From contig CM065173.1 of assembly GCA_033026295.1 (NCBI GenBank), positions 10,540,517 through 10,604,516 on the forward strand: 64,000 nucleotides of DNA. Direction: 5' to 3'. The first letter of the stretch is position 1; every line of letters starts with the position of its first letter. The position numbers and the translations under genes are program-made. This DNA is from Channa striata. Taxonomy: Eukaryota; Chordata; Actinopteri; Anabantiformes; Channidae. A model generated the notes under the pieces. That model worked only from the letters and a program-made list of their open reading frames with translations. It was not told the origin of the DNA and did no database searches. Shown here piece after piece: positions 49,567 through 62,900 of this stretch.

Positions 49567-52500
49567 AACAAACCTGGTTTGTGCAACATCGTGCCTTCAG
49601 GTATAGACCACATAGTCTATGTTTTTATTGTTACAGAATTGTGACACTGGTTTTATTTCCTTGAACAAACCCGAACTGAAGGAAACGCGTCCTGTTCAAT
49701 TTTATTTTTCGGTTGCTTTTACCTTTCAAAGCTCATCAAGGTCACATGAATACAGACACTAGGGAGCCTCGTTTAGCATGTACTGTAAGTAGTCCAATGA
49801 AACATCTGGAAAAAAGTGTTTTTCATGGGACTCGGACATAATAAAGAGGGATAATGTTAATTGTGAGGTAATCTGCTTTTGCTGGAAGTGCTTTTAATTG
49901 AATACAGGACCGGGGTTACAAGCAATTACACTGGGTGAAAAGTAATAATAAAGCAACAAGAAACAGGATTTTGAGATAAGCAAAGAAGGGTCCAAGGAAT
50001 TCTAACAGGCGAGCTTGGCTGAATGGGGATAGACGAGTTCTAACATGCTTTCACATCCAGGCTCATGTATAATATCTTGATAATGCAGCCTACCTGCTCC
50101 CCTCGCTCAGATATTGTGCTGACAGCGGGGAGACATGTGTGCCAGTTAAAGTAGTTTGAGCGAAGCCAGTGACAAAGCAATATTTTATTTTATTCATCTT
50201 ACTTCTCCTGCTATTCATCGCTGCTATTCATTACCCCTCTGACAGACCAAGCCACGGCATACATTGATGTGTGGGGAAACGAGTTGTAAACTGCGGCTCT
50301 AAGCCAGGCATTTCTATTCATTGCAAAAAGAAACCATATCACATTGGAAGTAGGGAAATGGAAAGGATAAAACACAAACAGGTTTCATGTCAGCCTGCAT
50401 TGATTCTCAGAAAATGATGTTTTAAAACAGATTTTCATTGTCCAGGTGTGTCACAAGCCTGACACGTAACATGTCAAGTGCAATAAATGATTGGGCAAAG
50501 CCTGGAGTGATCCACATCAAAGCGGATGGGTCAGATTTCCTTGGTACCAGATGTTTTATGGAGGTGGATGAGCAGTTTCTGAGCAATACGATCTGCTCTT
50601 ATCTAAATTCCCTCACATCTGCACTAATAACCATGGTCAGCGTGCAGCCTTCTGATAGTCGCGTTGTATTCGTTGCAGAGAGGAACAGATTCCCACTGGA
50701 CCTAAAAATGTAAATTAGGCCTTTATATGGTTTTTACAAAATGACAATATTTTATGTGATAAATAAATTTTCTTTTATATTGTTAAAAAAAAAAATGTAA
50801 TTAATCCCGGCTGCTTTTTGTTTCTTGTGTCCTGCAGATAAATTTTCACCCTCATCACTCTGTGTTTTATCTCAAAATAATCAATAATTTAACAATCTTT
50901 TCCTGTCGGTTTTGCAGGGATCCGTTAACTTTTGTGGCTGGTAATTGTGTAGTTCCATTTGCATAAATGTAAAGTGTGATGTCCCCTCCCCGTGACTGAC
51001 CTCTTAGTAAAACTTGACCTCCAGTCACAGAATAAACAATGTTCACAAATGTGGCTTTTTGCTCCCTGACAAAAAGGACGAGATAATGAGTTCTGGGGGA
51101 GAGGCTTTTTGGCGCTGCCGAGTGAAATCCCTTCCCCTGAAAACGAAGGCTTTTGGCAGTACGTCTTAGTGTCTCTAAATGTATTTACAGAAGAAAAAAC
51201 GAAAATGGAAAATGAGGAGAGAAGCCTGACTTGACCTCGTGCTTGCTGTGTCATTGCGACCGCTTGTTGTTTATCTTTGTGTATTCGGGAAGGATTGAGT
51301 GCATTGTTTACAGGATTATCAGGCATCCACATGGGCCAGCCATGAATGCAAACTGTGATAATGTTTCTGTGCAGCCAAAATGGAAGTGTAAAACCCTCGG
51401 AGATTACCCTGTCTGTGGCTGACTGGGATCGCTGGCCGCACCACTGTCCCTCATCTTCAAACGAGTAGTTGCCACAATTAGTGTGCTTTAGTAATAACTG
51501 AAAAAAACGATATGATGCTATAGTCCTTTTCTTTCACACAGTAGAAGAAGAAAGGCCATAAAAACTACACGTCAGCGGTGTTGAGCACGCCCGTGTCTTC
51601 ACATTCACCTGTGCACTTTAAACATGCGCGTAAACACGCATCAGATCGAAGATCAGAACGCTGCCCCGGCTTTGGACGGACACGTAGCCCTTTGCAGACG
51701 CTTGTTAAAGCTGCAGAGTGTGAGTCAGAGAGCAGTCCCCTAACAGGAGCCCTTGTTGTTCCGAGTCCAGTCTGGTTTCATCTTGTCAGCCCTGCTCAGA
51801 GCAAGCGAAAAAACTGCGGCACAGGAAGTCTTCCTCATGTCCTCGTTTGACATTTTCCTCTCCATTAAATCACCTAGAGCCTCCACGGTAATTTCCTGTG
51901 AAACCGTCACTGTTAACTGAGCTATCACCCAGATGTCAGAATGTGTTTAATTGGTGTAGTATTTTTGAAAATGTGTTTATGTATAAGGATACTTGTGATT
52001 ACCTAAACACACCTATAGATACATTGGCACTACAGCTAATGTGGAAGATTGAGTTAAAAAAAAAGACATTTTTAATACCACAAATATGGGGATACAGCCG
52101 CTGTGAGAGCAGTGCAATGATCAGATGACGACAGCAACTTCTTCATCTGTTTAGCCGAGAGCTGTAGCTGTTACTGAAGCATAAACGGGGTTAGGGAGAC
52201 AGAGAGGCACCGCTTCATTAAGCCAGAATTACTACAGTATACTGTGGTGCTGAAACACTTGTACTAAAGCATATTGCTTTTATTTACCATATTTCATTTG
52301 AAATATTGTGACACCTGCGTGTCTGTTATCTCTAAAGTTGTTACAAAAATTAAAATTTGAAAGTAATATGTTAAGAATTTGCTGGATTTACTTAACTAAT
52401 AGTAATGGATAAATGTCCTCTTGCCTTTAGTTCATTATTATTGTTGATTGACAGATAGGGACCTGAAAAGACTCCACATGAATAATCACAGTTTTTATAA

Positions 52501-55500
52501 CCTTAAAAGTCTTTCAACCAAAGGGGAAAGTTGATAAGTTACCAGATTGTTCTTTAATACACCATTCACTGAAATGTACTTTTCTAGAAACTTGTGTTTT
52601 AAAATGTTGATTGTCTATCTAGGTAAGTGTGTTCATGACAAGGGAAAATAAGCATTCAGACTGTTGGCCAGCTTCTGTCTACCCATGGTGCTTTTCAAAT
52701 ACTTTTAAAAAGTACTACACCCTCCGCATCTGCTTATAAATAAAATTGTATATATATGTGTATATATTACAATTTAATTTGTTCTTCCTCTATAAAGAAA
52801 ACACTACACCCAATATTGTATGCTGTTTTTATTGTACACATTATTACATGCATACACATATAGTGTAAACTGAACTAAATATGTGTTGCCAGCATGCCCA
52901 CACGTTTAGATGTCTACATTTCCATCACATCCATTGTGAGACCTGCCACGGCGTCTCAGTACCCATGTGTCACAGATTGCAGGCAGTTAATATTTCAGTA
53001 CAGCTGAGCTGCATTTGGTGACAGCCAAGGAGGCTGGGTCAGGTTAACAGGGCTGTTGCATGCCAGGGCCCAAGAGTGTCGTCAATATTTGATTACCTTT
53101 TTCTTCTTCAGCTTCCTCTTCTTTTAATGCACTTTAGATTGAATCCCCATTTTTGTAGTTTAAACGGGAGCCTACAGAGACCCCGTTTTAAACTGTGTCT
53201 TTTTTTGTTTATCCATCTTCGACATTTGCTGATATGGTTTTTCGTGTTACACTTTATCTCGGAGGTTACAGCTATTTTTGCATGTGTAAGCTAGTGTATA
53301 TTTTATGACCTTATTACCGTTATGTAAACATTTTAAAGCCGAGCTTCCTACTTTGTCCCCTGCCGTGATAGTACCTTTACAAAGTCCAGACATTGGTAAT
53401 ATTCAGGTAATGTAAACTGCACCCTTGGGATTATTATCAGATTTTACTGTCTGATGCTTTAGACTAGATTACATCATATAAAGTCATGATATGTTTGTGA
53501 GTAAGTTTTCTCTGGACGCTTTGTCTTTGGGATGTAGCTGATTATAACATTTGCATTCAGTTTTAAAACGTATACACACTCCGGGTTTTTGTGTCTACTA
53601 TATATGGACTAGAAACCAGAAATGCAAATCTGCAGGGTTTTGAAACAGAAAACATTGCCTTGCTGCAGCCCATAATGTGACCTAAAGTGAAAAGACATCC
53701 GTGTTATAATCTACAAAATCTTGTTCAGTCCAAATTTAAGTGCATCTAGAAGGCTGTACAGCTTTTTGAAAGTGTTAAATAAAAAATAAATGTTACTCAA
53801 TCATTTACTTTTCTTCCCATTTTTCAGAAATCCCTGAAAAAATGAAAACTGAAATAATCTTTCACTTTCTGCATTTTTGACCTGAAATTTCTTTAAACAG
53901 GGACAATGTTTTCTTCCTTATGTCCCCACAGGCTAACATCAGTCATTGATCATCTGAAGTAATTAAAACCCAGAGTGACAAATAAGGTAATTTTGCAAAC
54001 CGTTAAGGTTGTTCATACATAGAAACAGAGAGACAAACAATGTTCTTTTATTAACATTCAATTATCACTTACTGCAAAAGGCCAGCGCATGGGAGGCACA
54101 GTTTTATAACAACACAACTCAAACCCAATCTTTAGTTCTGCAGTTGGAAACAGAAATCCATTTTATGATTATTGCCTCGACAGAGCAAATAACATAAATA
54201 TTTAAAACCGAAATTAAGCAACAAAAACTGAATAGACATTTCAATGCAAAGCTACTTTAATACTATGATCCGTGCTACTGGTAACTGTTATACTGTGGAG
54301 GTCTTGTTGCATTAGTGTTTAAGCAAATCTATCAAATGGTCATGATGATTGCATTTTCAAATATGATGGCATCAATTCACATGATCTACAGAGCAGCTTT
54401 TTGGCTATTTAGTTTTAACCCTAAGCAAACACAATTTTCCAGTGAGTTATGCCCTGTTGATGCCGTACCCAGCTGATCCATTAATCAAACTGGGCGGGCC
54501 TGTCATGCCTGTATTCATCTCTTTAAATCAGAATAAATCCTTTCACTTCATTAAGACTTAATTAAAGAGGAAAACGGAATAAATTGTGCACCTGAAATAA
54601 GTAATAATAAAATACAGCGTCTTTTATGTTCTATGTAAAAAGAATGTCAATAATGGTGGTCACTGTAAGTTGTCCCCCGAGGGTAGATTGTGGCGATACT
54701 GGAGAGGCAGCAGGTGAATGATGGAACCTCATTCTCATCTTATTCTCACAGGACGCAGGACACTCTGAAGATAATAGTGGTGATGGATTAGGAGGTGGGC
54801 CATGCAATTTGTGCTCTGTTAGACAAAATGGCAGCTTTAACAATGATATTCAAATATCAGTGTCCACCAGCCTGTTGGTGTGATAGGGAGTTGGACTGGT
54901 TCAACATGGTGACATTTGAAATGTAAGAATGAATGATTTGTTTTCCGGAGGGGGGGAGTGTTTCGTTTTAAATATGACAACATCACCTGACAGCACTAAA
55001 AAGACAAAAGGACGAGTTGGAAGATAAAGACGTAAAAAACTTGGAAGGAAACAAATAAAAGAACAATAGTTGACTACAAGAGTAACTGATAAGTACCTGC
55101 CCATTGGCTGCAGTTTTCCACGTCTGTAATGGATTTTATTGTCCATAGTTGGTTATGCAGAGGTTAAAAATAACACTATCCCATAGTCCTAGGGACAATA
55201 AAACAGCAGCCAGGAAACATAGATTTGGGATCTGGGACAACTTTGAGATAATAAAGGAACTTTCCTACCCTTGCAAGCACTTGAAAGTTTTTTTTTACCC
55301 AAATTTTGCAATTATTAATAATTATTTGTATTCTGAGTGCACACAATATTAAAATGTCAACAGACAAATATAATTTGCAAATTCTATTCTTACTGTGTTT
55401 GGACAAGGGGCAGAGCTCAGCCAAGTGTCCCTGTCTGCAGACAGAGAAAGAGCAGGTAAAGTCAAAGTCCTCCACTGGACATCAGCGCGTATTACTGTCA

Positions 55501-57612
55501 TAACACACAATTTTAAAAAACCTTGTCAGTTCAGTATGTAGATCTGGCCTAAACTAACTCTAATCCACCCTGCAGTAGATCCTCCTTCATGAAGATGATC
55601 ATGTCCAGTTTATGTTCAAAGAGACAGAGACAAGATGGTTCCGTTTGGGAGGACGTTGTTCATACTACTGTTGAGCTGATCTGCTTCATGCAGACTGGAT
55701 ATCAAATTATTTAGCCTTGTCGGAGTGAATAAAGTAATAGAAACAGCAGTGTCATGTCGATAATTCCTAGAATCAGGTTCTAGGTAGTACAACCATTAAT
55801 GTGGTTATTAGGCTTTAGCTTATACAATCATTAAATCTTTCATGATTTGAATAAGAAAATTGACTGGTAATTTAATTTTGCTTGCCCGTCTATTTACTTG
55901 GATGTATCTGCCATTTTCTTTCATCCATAAATAACAACACACGACATTTAATTTACCATTGATTTTTATTAGTACAGGCATATATCCACTGTGCTGTTAC
56001 AAAAACCATATTTTTGCTGTCACCTTTGAGAACTATACTGTGTGAAGGCAGAAAGAAAACCCGGCAATCTCTCAGACTTGGTGGTATGGAACATGTTTAT
56101 CAGCAGGCCTGTCCGATCACAGCCCCATCAATTCCCTCCAAAGAGCTATTTGTCCTGGTCCTTCTTTGTTGTCCTATCGGAGCAGTGCTGCACAGCAAAT
56201 TGTCTCCCATGATGCAGTCTGGGTGGTTGGAGATGAAAAAGAAGGAGGAGGAAGTGACAGGAGTGTTGCCCTAAATTGCTATCGATTCAGCTGCTTGAAC
56301 CTTTTTTCTCCGGGAGGTTAAGAGTCTAGGAGGAGCCGGGTCTTAGGTTCAAAGGAAGGAGCTGTCACACGCTCCTAATTCAAAGTGATGTCTGTCGCAC
56401 CTTGTCATTCCTCTGCGAGTGTCCAGTTAGTGGAAATTCATAAGTGAAACATCTTGGGGATTCTCGCTAAATTGTCAAGTAGCTGTCAACACATCACGCT
56501 CCCTATCAGGGGTTGCTGAGAAAAACAATTTACATTTCCTACCATTCATATTGTTTCATCATATTTTTCCCAGGAGCACTGCTGTTTTACAATTATAATA
56601 TGTTTTTGTAATATTGTCCTCATAAGAGCTCATTGGTAGTAGCGGCGCAGGTCAGGACAGTGTAAGTAATGTGAGTAATCTGGCTGGGGAAAAAAGGCTT
56701 AGAGCTGCTGATTTTGAAACAATGCACTATTATATTTTTTCCACATGCACGTAAGAGTTGAACTAGCTGTTGTAAAAGATATCGACTATAAAAAAAGTTA
56801 GCCTCTAAACTCTCCGCAGACAGCAGACATTGCCAAATAGTCTACAGTGGATTAAGGCATCTGATCAATAAAGACGCCTCTTATAGTTTCTAATGTAAGA
56901 TCAGTGGAACAGTGGAAGGCAACGGCACTTTACGATTTACGTTGATCACAAGCACTGACCAGCTGTTTGGGGGTAGTGGTCAGTTAAGCAATGAAAATTA
57001 TTGTATTTTATACCTTCAAAAGGCTATTGTCTTGTATTTAATTGCATTTGGATGAAAAGTTTTTCCATGTTGAATTTAATTGTGTACATAACATTTTTTT
57101 TTTTTTGATTATGGCATAATTTCTCTATCATGCTTGTGCCTTTTCTCCTAAAGAGCTCGTGTTTTGTTCCGAGGGAGCCGCAGTAAATCAGCTCCAGCAA
57201 GCATTCAAAACTGCACTTAGTTAAAAGCCAACCACTGCTCACACAGAGCTCTTTCTGTATCGCTGGGCATTTTGTTACCAAAAAAACGCCGCTTCTAAAA
57301 TACATGAAGATGGTACCCTGCGTGAATTGGATATTACCCTGCAAAATGGCTTCTTTGAGCTCATTTAAAAGTGTACACATGGCGGTACACAACATCTTTC
57401 ATCGCTTGTTTAATAACAGCAGGAGAGAAAGTCAGTAACAGCTGGTGTCATCTTCTACAAGGCAAACTTTATACTCATTTTACTCTTTCATGTCCTCCCC
57501 TTTTTTCTCCTCACTCTTTCTCCCTACCTGTATCTGTCTTTCTGTCTGTTGCTTGTGCTGCATCAATAACTTTTTGAAGAATCACAAATATTTCATAGCC
57601 ATGCCTGTGGAA
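49565..57612. other. Noncoding stretch, mostly unique DNA
   Basis: No supported exon, RNA gene or transposon. Open frames of 90-135 codons (for example 50438-50713 and 50925-51332) have no recognisable domains. A candidate regulatory block lies at 54440-54570. Confidence 0.45.
54440..54570. promoter_or_regulatory. Candidate regulatory block with homeodomain-type sites
   Basis: It carries CCATTAATCAAAC, a MEIS-type CTGTCA near 54500 and CTTAATTAAAG within 130 bases of low-repeat DNA. The grouping fits a developmental enhancer but could be chance. Confidence 0.2.
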
Positions 57613-57649
57613 GGATTCCATCAACTTGAATGGATTCCATCAACTTGAG
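57613..57649. repeat. 19-base tandem duplication
   Basis: GGATTCCATCAACTTGAAT occurs at 57613-57631 and again, missing only its last base match, at 57632-57649. Confidence 0.9.
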
Positions 57650-57678
57650 GTGATTTGCATTTCTTAAACTAGGCAGGC

Positions 57679-57714
57679 GCAATGCATTATGCAACACTGG
57701 CAATGCATTCTGCA
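57679..57714. repeat. Second short direct repeat
   Basis: GCAATGCATTATGCA at 57679-57693 recurs with one change at 57700-57714, giving a 21-base period. It lies 30 bases after an unrelated tandem duplication. Confidence 0.85.
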
Positions 57715-58795
57715 TAAATCCAGCTGAGTACATATTTGAAAATCTAACATTTCATGGATTCCTTTTTCGGGCTACTTGCTCGCAAATATAAGTAACAGGC
57801 TGTTCCTTCATAGATTTGAAATTAAATCTGAAAATTAGAGCAGTGCATATTTCCCCACATTTTTTTTTTAATCTCGGTATGTAAGCAGCTAACAACACAC
57901 CCAGAAATATTGCAAAGATTTTTATTTTTTTTTTTTACAAATGCTATGAGGGATTTAGTGGAGCAAGAAAACAAACCGAACATGCTATAATGCACAGTGG
58001 ACTTTGGATGTGTGTTAAGTGTCCGCCTGGTGGCTCCAGCTCAGCTTTCTCAATCCATTAAAGTGGAAGAAAGCATGCTGTGTTCTGCAAGGGAGTCTCG
58101 CAGGAGAATACCGATCGAGTTGTACCCTCCGTGTTGGTGCAAGTGAGTCAAACCAGTGGTGCTGCCGTCCCCCGTCACAGAAGTGAAAGTGTTCAGAAGA
58201 ATGAAGATCTTTTAGTAGTAACCTGAAGTGCCTTCCCAGATAAAGCTATTATCCCTTTAGCATTATTCCTGTTGTAGCTTTTTAACATTAGGTAGGTGAT
58301 GTGGCATGTAATAGCTCCTGACTGGTGGATTAGGACTTAACATTGCTCAGTGCTCAACGTTAGTTTGTGGCATTCTGAAGGAGTAAAGGAAAAGTGGTTA
58401 TTATCTGAAAAAAAAAAACTCTTTATACATAAATGGTTATGTGCAATATTTCAATTTGTATTTTACACGCTGCTATTTCGCAAAAACTCCTGTAGCTCTT
58501 CAAAACGAACGGGTAATGCAGGTTAAAGCTTTAAAAATGTCAAGAAAACAGACATGATGAAAATTGCTTTACTATGAAGAAATAATTCAAAGGATCCAGC
58601 CGAAAAGTAACTAAGCCTTTGACTCTTTCACAGCAGCCATTAAAAGTTATTTCATTTCAACAAACATTAATGATAAGAACCTGAAAGGGATTGTTTCTAT
58701 CGACATGAATCTTGATCAGGCTTACTCACTTGAAATCAAAGGACTCAGTCATTAAAGAGTCCCTGGGTATTGACGGTTGCTTTATCACCAATTCT

Positions 58796-58975
58796 GTAGC
58801 TCATTATGGCCCAAGAGGCTCCTTCTCCGATCCCCCCTGAGAGGTGATACTCCTCACTGACGGGGAACTTTTCAGCTCTTTCCACTGACCATTCACTCGC
58901 CCCCTGAAGCAGCCAACAATTATTGGCACAGATCGACTCGCATTCATTTACTTCCCGTGTAACATTTTCTCTTTA
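58796..58975. promoter_or_regulatory. Candidate conserved noncoding block
   Basis: A low-repeat stretch of balanced composition contains GCTCATTATGG and GCCAACAATTATTGGCAC, the latter a near-palindrome with a SOX-like core. Conservation is not testable here. Confidence 0.2.
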
Positions 58976-60705
58976 GGTTCCTCTTGTTTAGTTGCTTGCC
59001 ACCACGCAGACTTTGTATTGCCATTCAGTCAGTCAGCCATCTTCAGTCAGCAACACAGTGGAGGAGCATAAGGTGTGGTGAGAAAATGACTTATTTCGCA
59101 AAAACTGTTTCAAAAACTGTTTCATTTCTCCACTTGTTGGCCTAGCTTGTGTGTTTGGAGGCACAGCTAGGAAACAGAAAACTCTTATGTCATTTCTTAG
59201 GTTGGGAACATTAGGACCCAACCTCGAACATGAGGATCATACAGGTTATTTAAAAGACTTTTTTCCTGTAAGCACCACTGACGATGAATATGTATACAGG
59301 ATGTCACATATTGCTCATTGCTTTGGTTCCTTCTTGGTGTAAAGGACAACATGTCAGTGATACCAAAGCCTCAGACAGCAACCAACTAAGCAAGTATCGC
59401 ATAAAGTTAAGAATAAACTTCATGATTTGGCTTGGCCTATATGTGCGACACTGTGTTTGTGGAATATATAAAACTTAATAACCTGCAGCACACTGGGTAA
59501 TATGCACTTGTTATCTTGAAGAATGTCACTTCTTCTAGTTCTGATAAGACGTAGAGTGCACAGCCAAGACACCTGCACTTCACCTTAATGTTTCATGTGC
59601 TTTCTCATAAATGTTGATAATTTAATAAATAGTTCATGTAAATATTTTTGCTTGACGCGATCCAGTTGTCAGACAGGCTTTAAATTTTGAAAAATAAAAA
59701 GGTGTCAAAACAAGTGAGGAACACTAAGCAAGCCAGTGCAAATATTTTTTGAGAATAGACAAGTATGTATACATAATATGACAGGTTGTACTGTTTTTCT
59801 TCATTTGCATTTATGTTTTCCCACCTCCTTGATCTATAATTTGCCTAATCATCTTTGCCATAATGTTCACATGTGATGGTACTGCCGCCTATGAATATAA
59901 TTTCTACCCAATCAGCCTAATGAAGTACTTTAGCCAAATGATAAAGAGAGCACAGTGTGCACATGAGCAGTGTCACAGCCACTCTGATTTATAATTCAGA
60001 TTTTGTGAGATTAAAGAAAGGAGAAAAAAAGTTTGATAACTTTATTTTTAATTATTCATACAGATGGAATTATTCCTCTCATAATATTGTCGCTCTCTGG
60101 AGGAGTCATTTAAATTTTATAGCAGAGCAGGAGATAACCATTTGGCTCAATCCAGTGTCTGTGAGTAGTTAGAGGATTTGCTTCTACTTTGTGTCCAAAT
60201 GTTTGTAGTGGTCTCACCTGGTGGACGATGAGAGGGACTTTCCAAATTAAAGTATTTCTGTTTACGGAATCAGTTTAATGTGTTGATTTTATTTTCAATT
60301 TATTTTCATTATAATTAGCTTATTAGCATCTCAGGGTTGTTTATCTGCTGTACCTTCTAGTAGCTCTATTTTTAATATTGGAGCAATGGATTCTATTGAT
60401 CTTAATGTTGTCCTGTTATTTCTTAAAACTTGCTTTAAATATAAGGGGTAAATAAAACAGTCCTGCATGTGATGTAAACATTGTTGCTAATCCTCAGACG
60501 CTGTGTTCTTTGACTGACAGGGACAGTATTTATTGTCATATCTTGCCACCCTAAAAATGTTTTTGCAACCGCCTGTACAAATTTTTAGATGTGCCACAAG
60601 ATGACGGACACTGCAATTTTATTTAGAAGGGATAACAGTTAGTGCAGCGTCGTAGGTAAATGATTTTCATTCCTTTAGCCTCGTTGGATCTTTTGAGTCG
60701 TGGCT

Positions 60706-60719
60706 CCAACAGATGGCAC
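60706..60719 (+). promoter_or_regulatory. CTCF-like motif
   Basis: CCAACAGATGGCAC fits the CTCF core pattern CCASYAGRKGGCRS at all but one position. It lies at the start of a G+C-richer block (60690-61080). Confidence 0.35.
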
Positions 60720-61149
60720 TCCCTGCTATGGTTCAGTCTGAAGGGAGACAGCCTTTCTCCCCTTCTATCTCTCTTTGAGGACAAAAGGGACTTTTTTTTC
60801 GCCTCCCCAGGGCTACAGCACACTCCCCTGCCAATCAAGAATCAGCGACTGAATTAGTGCCAAGTCTGCTCGCTGGTGTTTCCGCCGAACGACAGACAGA
60901 TCCACAGTAGAGATTAGGCGAGTGTGAAGTTCACTCTCCTTCAGAACTCCTCGCATGCATCTCTCTCTCCCGGGCTCTCAAAGGCACCTCAGAGGAAGAG
61001 AGCTCTTGCCTGACAGGCCCTGAATCGTCCAGCCTGTGCAGAATGCAAACTAGGCGGATGCCCATCTCTTCCGTCCCAACTCTCTAGGAAAAAAAAAAAA
61101 AATCACACATAGCTGGTACGTTTAGGATGCAGCAGCAGTCATCCTGCAA

Positions 61150-61178
61150 TTTTTGGAGAGCTTTTGGAGCTTTTGGAG
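61150..61178. repeat. Short tandem repeat
   Basis: TTTTGGAG occurs three times with two or so bases between copies. Confidence 0.85.
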
Positions 61179-61946
61179 TTAAAATGAGTTTAAGATAAGA
61201 CTGTGCACAAGATGTGGCCTATAGCTCAGATATGGTGCTGAATTTAATAGCGCGACCTGACAGATAACAACATGCAAGTTTTTCATTGAGTGCCTTTTTT
61301 AAATGGCAGTAAATCGTCCCGGCATTTTTGTAACGTAAACCTGGACGCAAATAAATGTTGTTTAATCACAGTTTGTTAATCTGATCACCCATGTTCTTGC
61401 ATGAATGGCCTTTTATTCCTTTTGCGAATAAGTCTTGTGTTTTTGGCAGTTCGTTTGGTGTCTCCTGGGACGTACAACGGACATGTCCACCAGTCTGACT
61501 TCAATCAGATTTTGCAGATGCTCAAATCCAGCAAGTCCAGTGTGATGCAGCCAAGTGCGGCGTAACTATCGTAGTGGGAGAGCTCAAGAGAAATGTTTTA
61601 GAAGTCAAGCCCACATAACACCTTTGGACTTGACAAACAGTAAAGGCAGCATCACTTTAATAATCCACAATGCTTTCCCTCTCCATTGCCATTCTTCAAA
61701 ACAAAAACAGAGGCTTGTCTTGAATGGCAGCAATGATTTAAGAAGCGAAAGCAAGCATGATAAACACGGTTTGTCACTGAACTTAAACGCCTTGTGTAAG
61801 CAGTTCGGGAAAGAGCAGCGCTTTGTTTGACTGTGTCTGGAGCGCAGCCCGGCCACGTTCCTCCAATGAATACAGAAGGATTCTGTGTTCATGTAAAATA
61901 ACGCTTACAGATGTGGTTTTACATATTACAAGCTTAATTTTATAAT

Positions 61947-62095
61947 AAGGGTCAGTGGTTTGACTACATGTCCTTGAGCAGGTGAGCACCTTGCGTGGCA
62001 CTGTGTGTGTTTGTGTGTGTGTGGTGATGGGTGAATGAGAAGCATCATTGTAAAGCACTTTAGGTCGAGTGTTACAGTGTATATAAGCCGACCAT
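61947..62095 (+). mobile_element. Truncated SINE-like repeat fragment
   Basis: ACATGTCCTTGAGCAGGTGA, then GATGGGTGAATGAGAAGC, TGTAAAGCACTTTAGGTCGA and GTATATAAG follow the tail half of the repeat at 39515-39764 in the same order. The tRNA-like head is missing. A short TG-rich expansion sits inside it. Confidence 0.65.
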
Positions 62096-62454
62096 AGAGG
62101 TTTTAAATTGCATGACATGGGAATAAATCTAGGCTTTAGAAAATGTCTGCATGTGCATCTGCTGTATCTGTGATTAAATGTATGTGTTTTGTCCTGAAAT
62201 GACTGTGATGATTTGTGGTTATAATTTCAACAACCTGCCTCATTGCATCAAACACCAATCTTCTTCACAGTTGGTGATACAATTATTAGATAAAAGAAAT
62301 TAACAACATGTACAAGAGAGACTTGACAGTCCACCGTGATTGTGGAGACTTCATAAAGCTACGTTTCTCTGCGGAAATGGCCCATAGGTTAGACATATTT
62401 ATAGGAAGCATTTTGCAGTCGTATAACTGTTTATTAAATGTTGACCCTTAAAAG

Positions 62455-62640
62455 TACGCAAATGTATTAAACAGTTGCAATTAATTTTGCATTCCTGATT
62501 ATTGACCACTGTTGATTTTTGCAGAGCGCTATTACTTGTGTTTGTTGCAGAGGGCTGAATTGTAACCAGTTTAATTAACCAGGACATACCTTCAACGAGT
62601 CATTAATTTACTGGATGATGTTTGGGGAGCTGCAGTCAGT
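62455..62640. promoter_or_regulatory. Candidate regulatory block with homeodomain and POU/RUNX-like sites
   Basis: It contains GCAATTAATTTTGCATTCC (homeodomain plus octamer-like core), TTGACCACTG (RUNX-like), GTTTAATTAACC and GTCATTAATTTAC. Density is high, but the evidence is motif content only. Confidence 0.25.
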
Positions 62641-62865
62641 GTAAAAGTAAATAAGTCCAAATGCTGAGCTCTACAACGAGTTTTATGAAGTCATTATGTA
62701 GCCCTCACTCTCTATTTAGTTAAAATTGTCCAGGAGGAAGATTTCCTCCTAAAATACAAAGTAAATGTGCCGGTCTGAAAAACACAGAAGGATGATAACG
62801 CCATCCAACATGATGCTTAACGCTCTACTTTACTAATGATAACACAGACAGCTGTACTGGCAGCG

Positions 62866-62900
62866 TTATCATTTGCCATACAAAAAATGGCAAATGATAA
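62866..62900. repeat. Perfect 14-bp-stem hairpin
   Basis: TTATCATTTGCCAT at 62866-62879 is exactly complementary to ATGGCAAATGATAA at 62887-62900, with a seven-base ACAAAAA loop. The stem is not plain AT repeat, so chance is less likely than for other palindromes here. It could be a short inverted repeat, a hairpin RNA or a MITE relic. Its stem is short for a microRNA precursor. Confidence 0.9.

Larger units (their letters stand above)
57715..61946. other. Noncoding stretch, mostly unique DNA
   Basis: It includes a direct repeat of AAAAACTGTTTC near 59098-59122 and a candidate regulatory block at 58796-58975. A G+C-richer block lies at about 60690-61080. A 14-A run is at 61089-61102, and a three-unit TTTTGGAG repeat lies at 61150-61178. 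No exon is supported. Confidence 0.45.

Noticed and set aside
50438..50713. 91-codon plus-strand frame with protein-like composition
   Set aside because: I could not connect it with any family, and no promoter, splice or polyadenylation context supports it.
62866..62900. Hairpin as a microRNA precursor
   Set aside because: The perfect stem is only 14 base pairs with no clear extension to the 22 or more pairs expected, and the arms match no microRNA I recognise.
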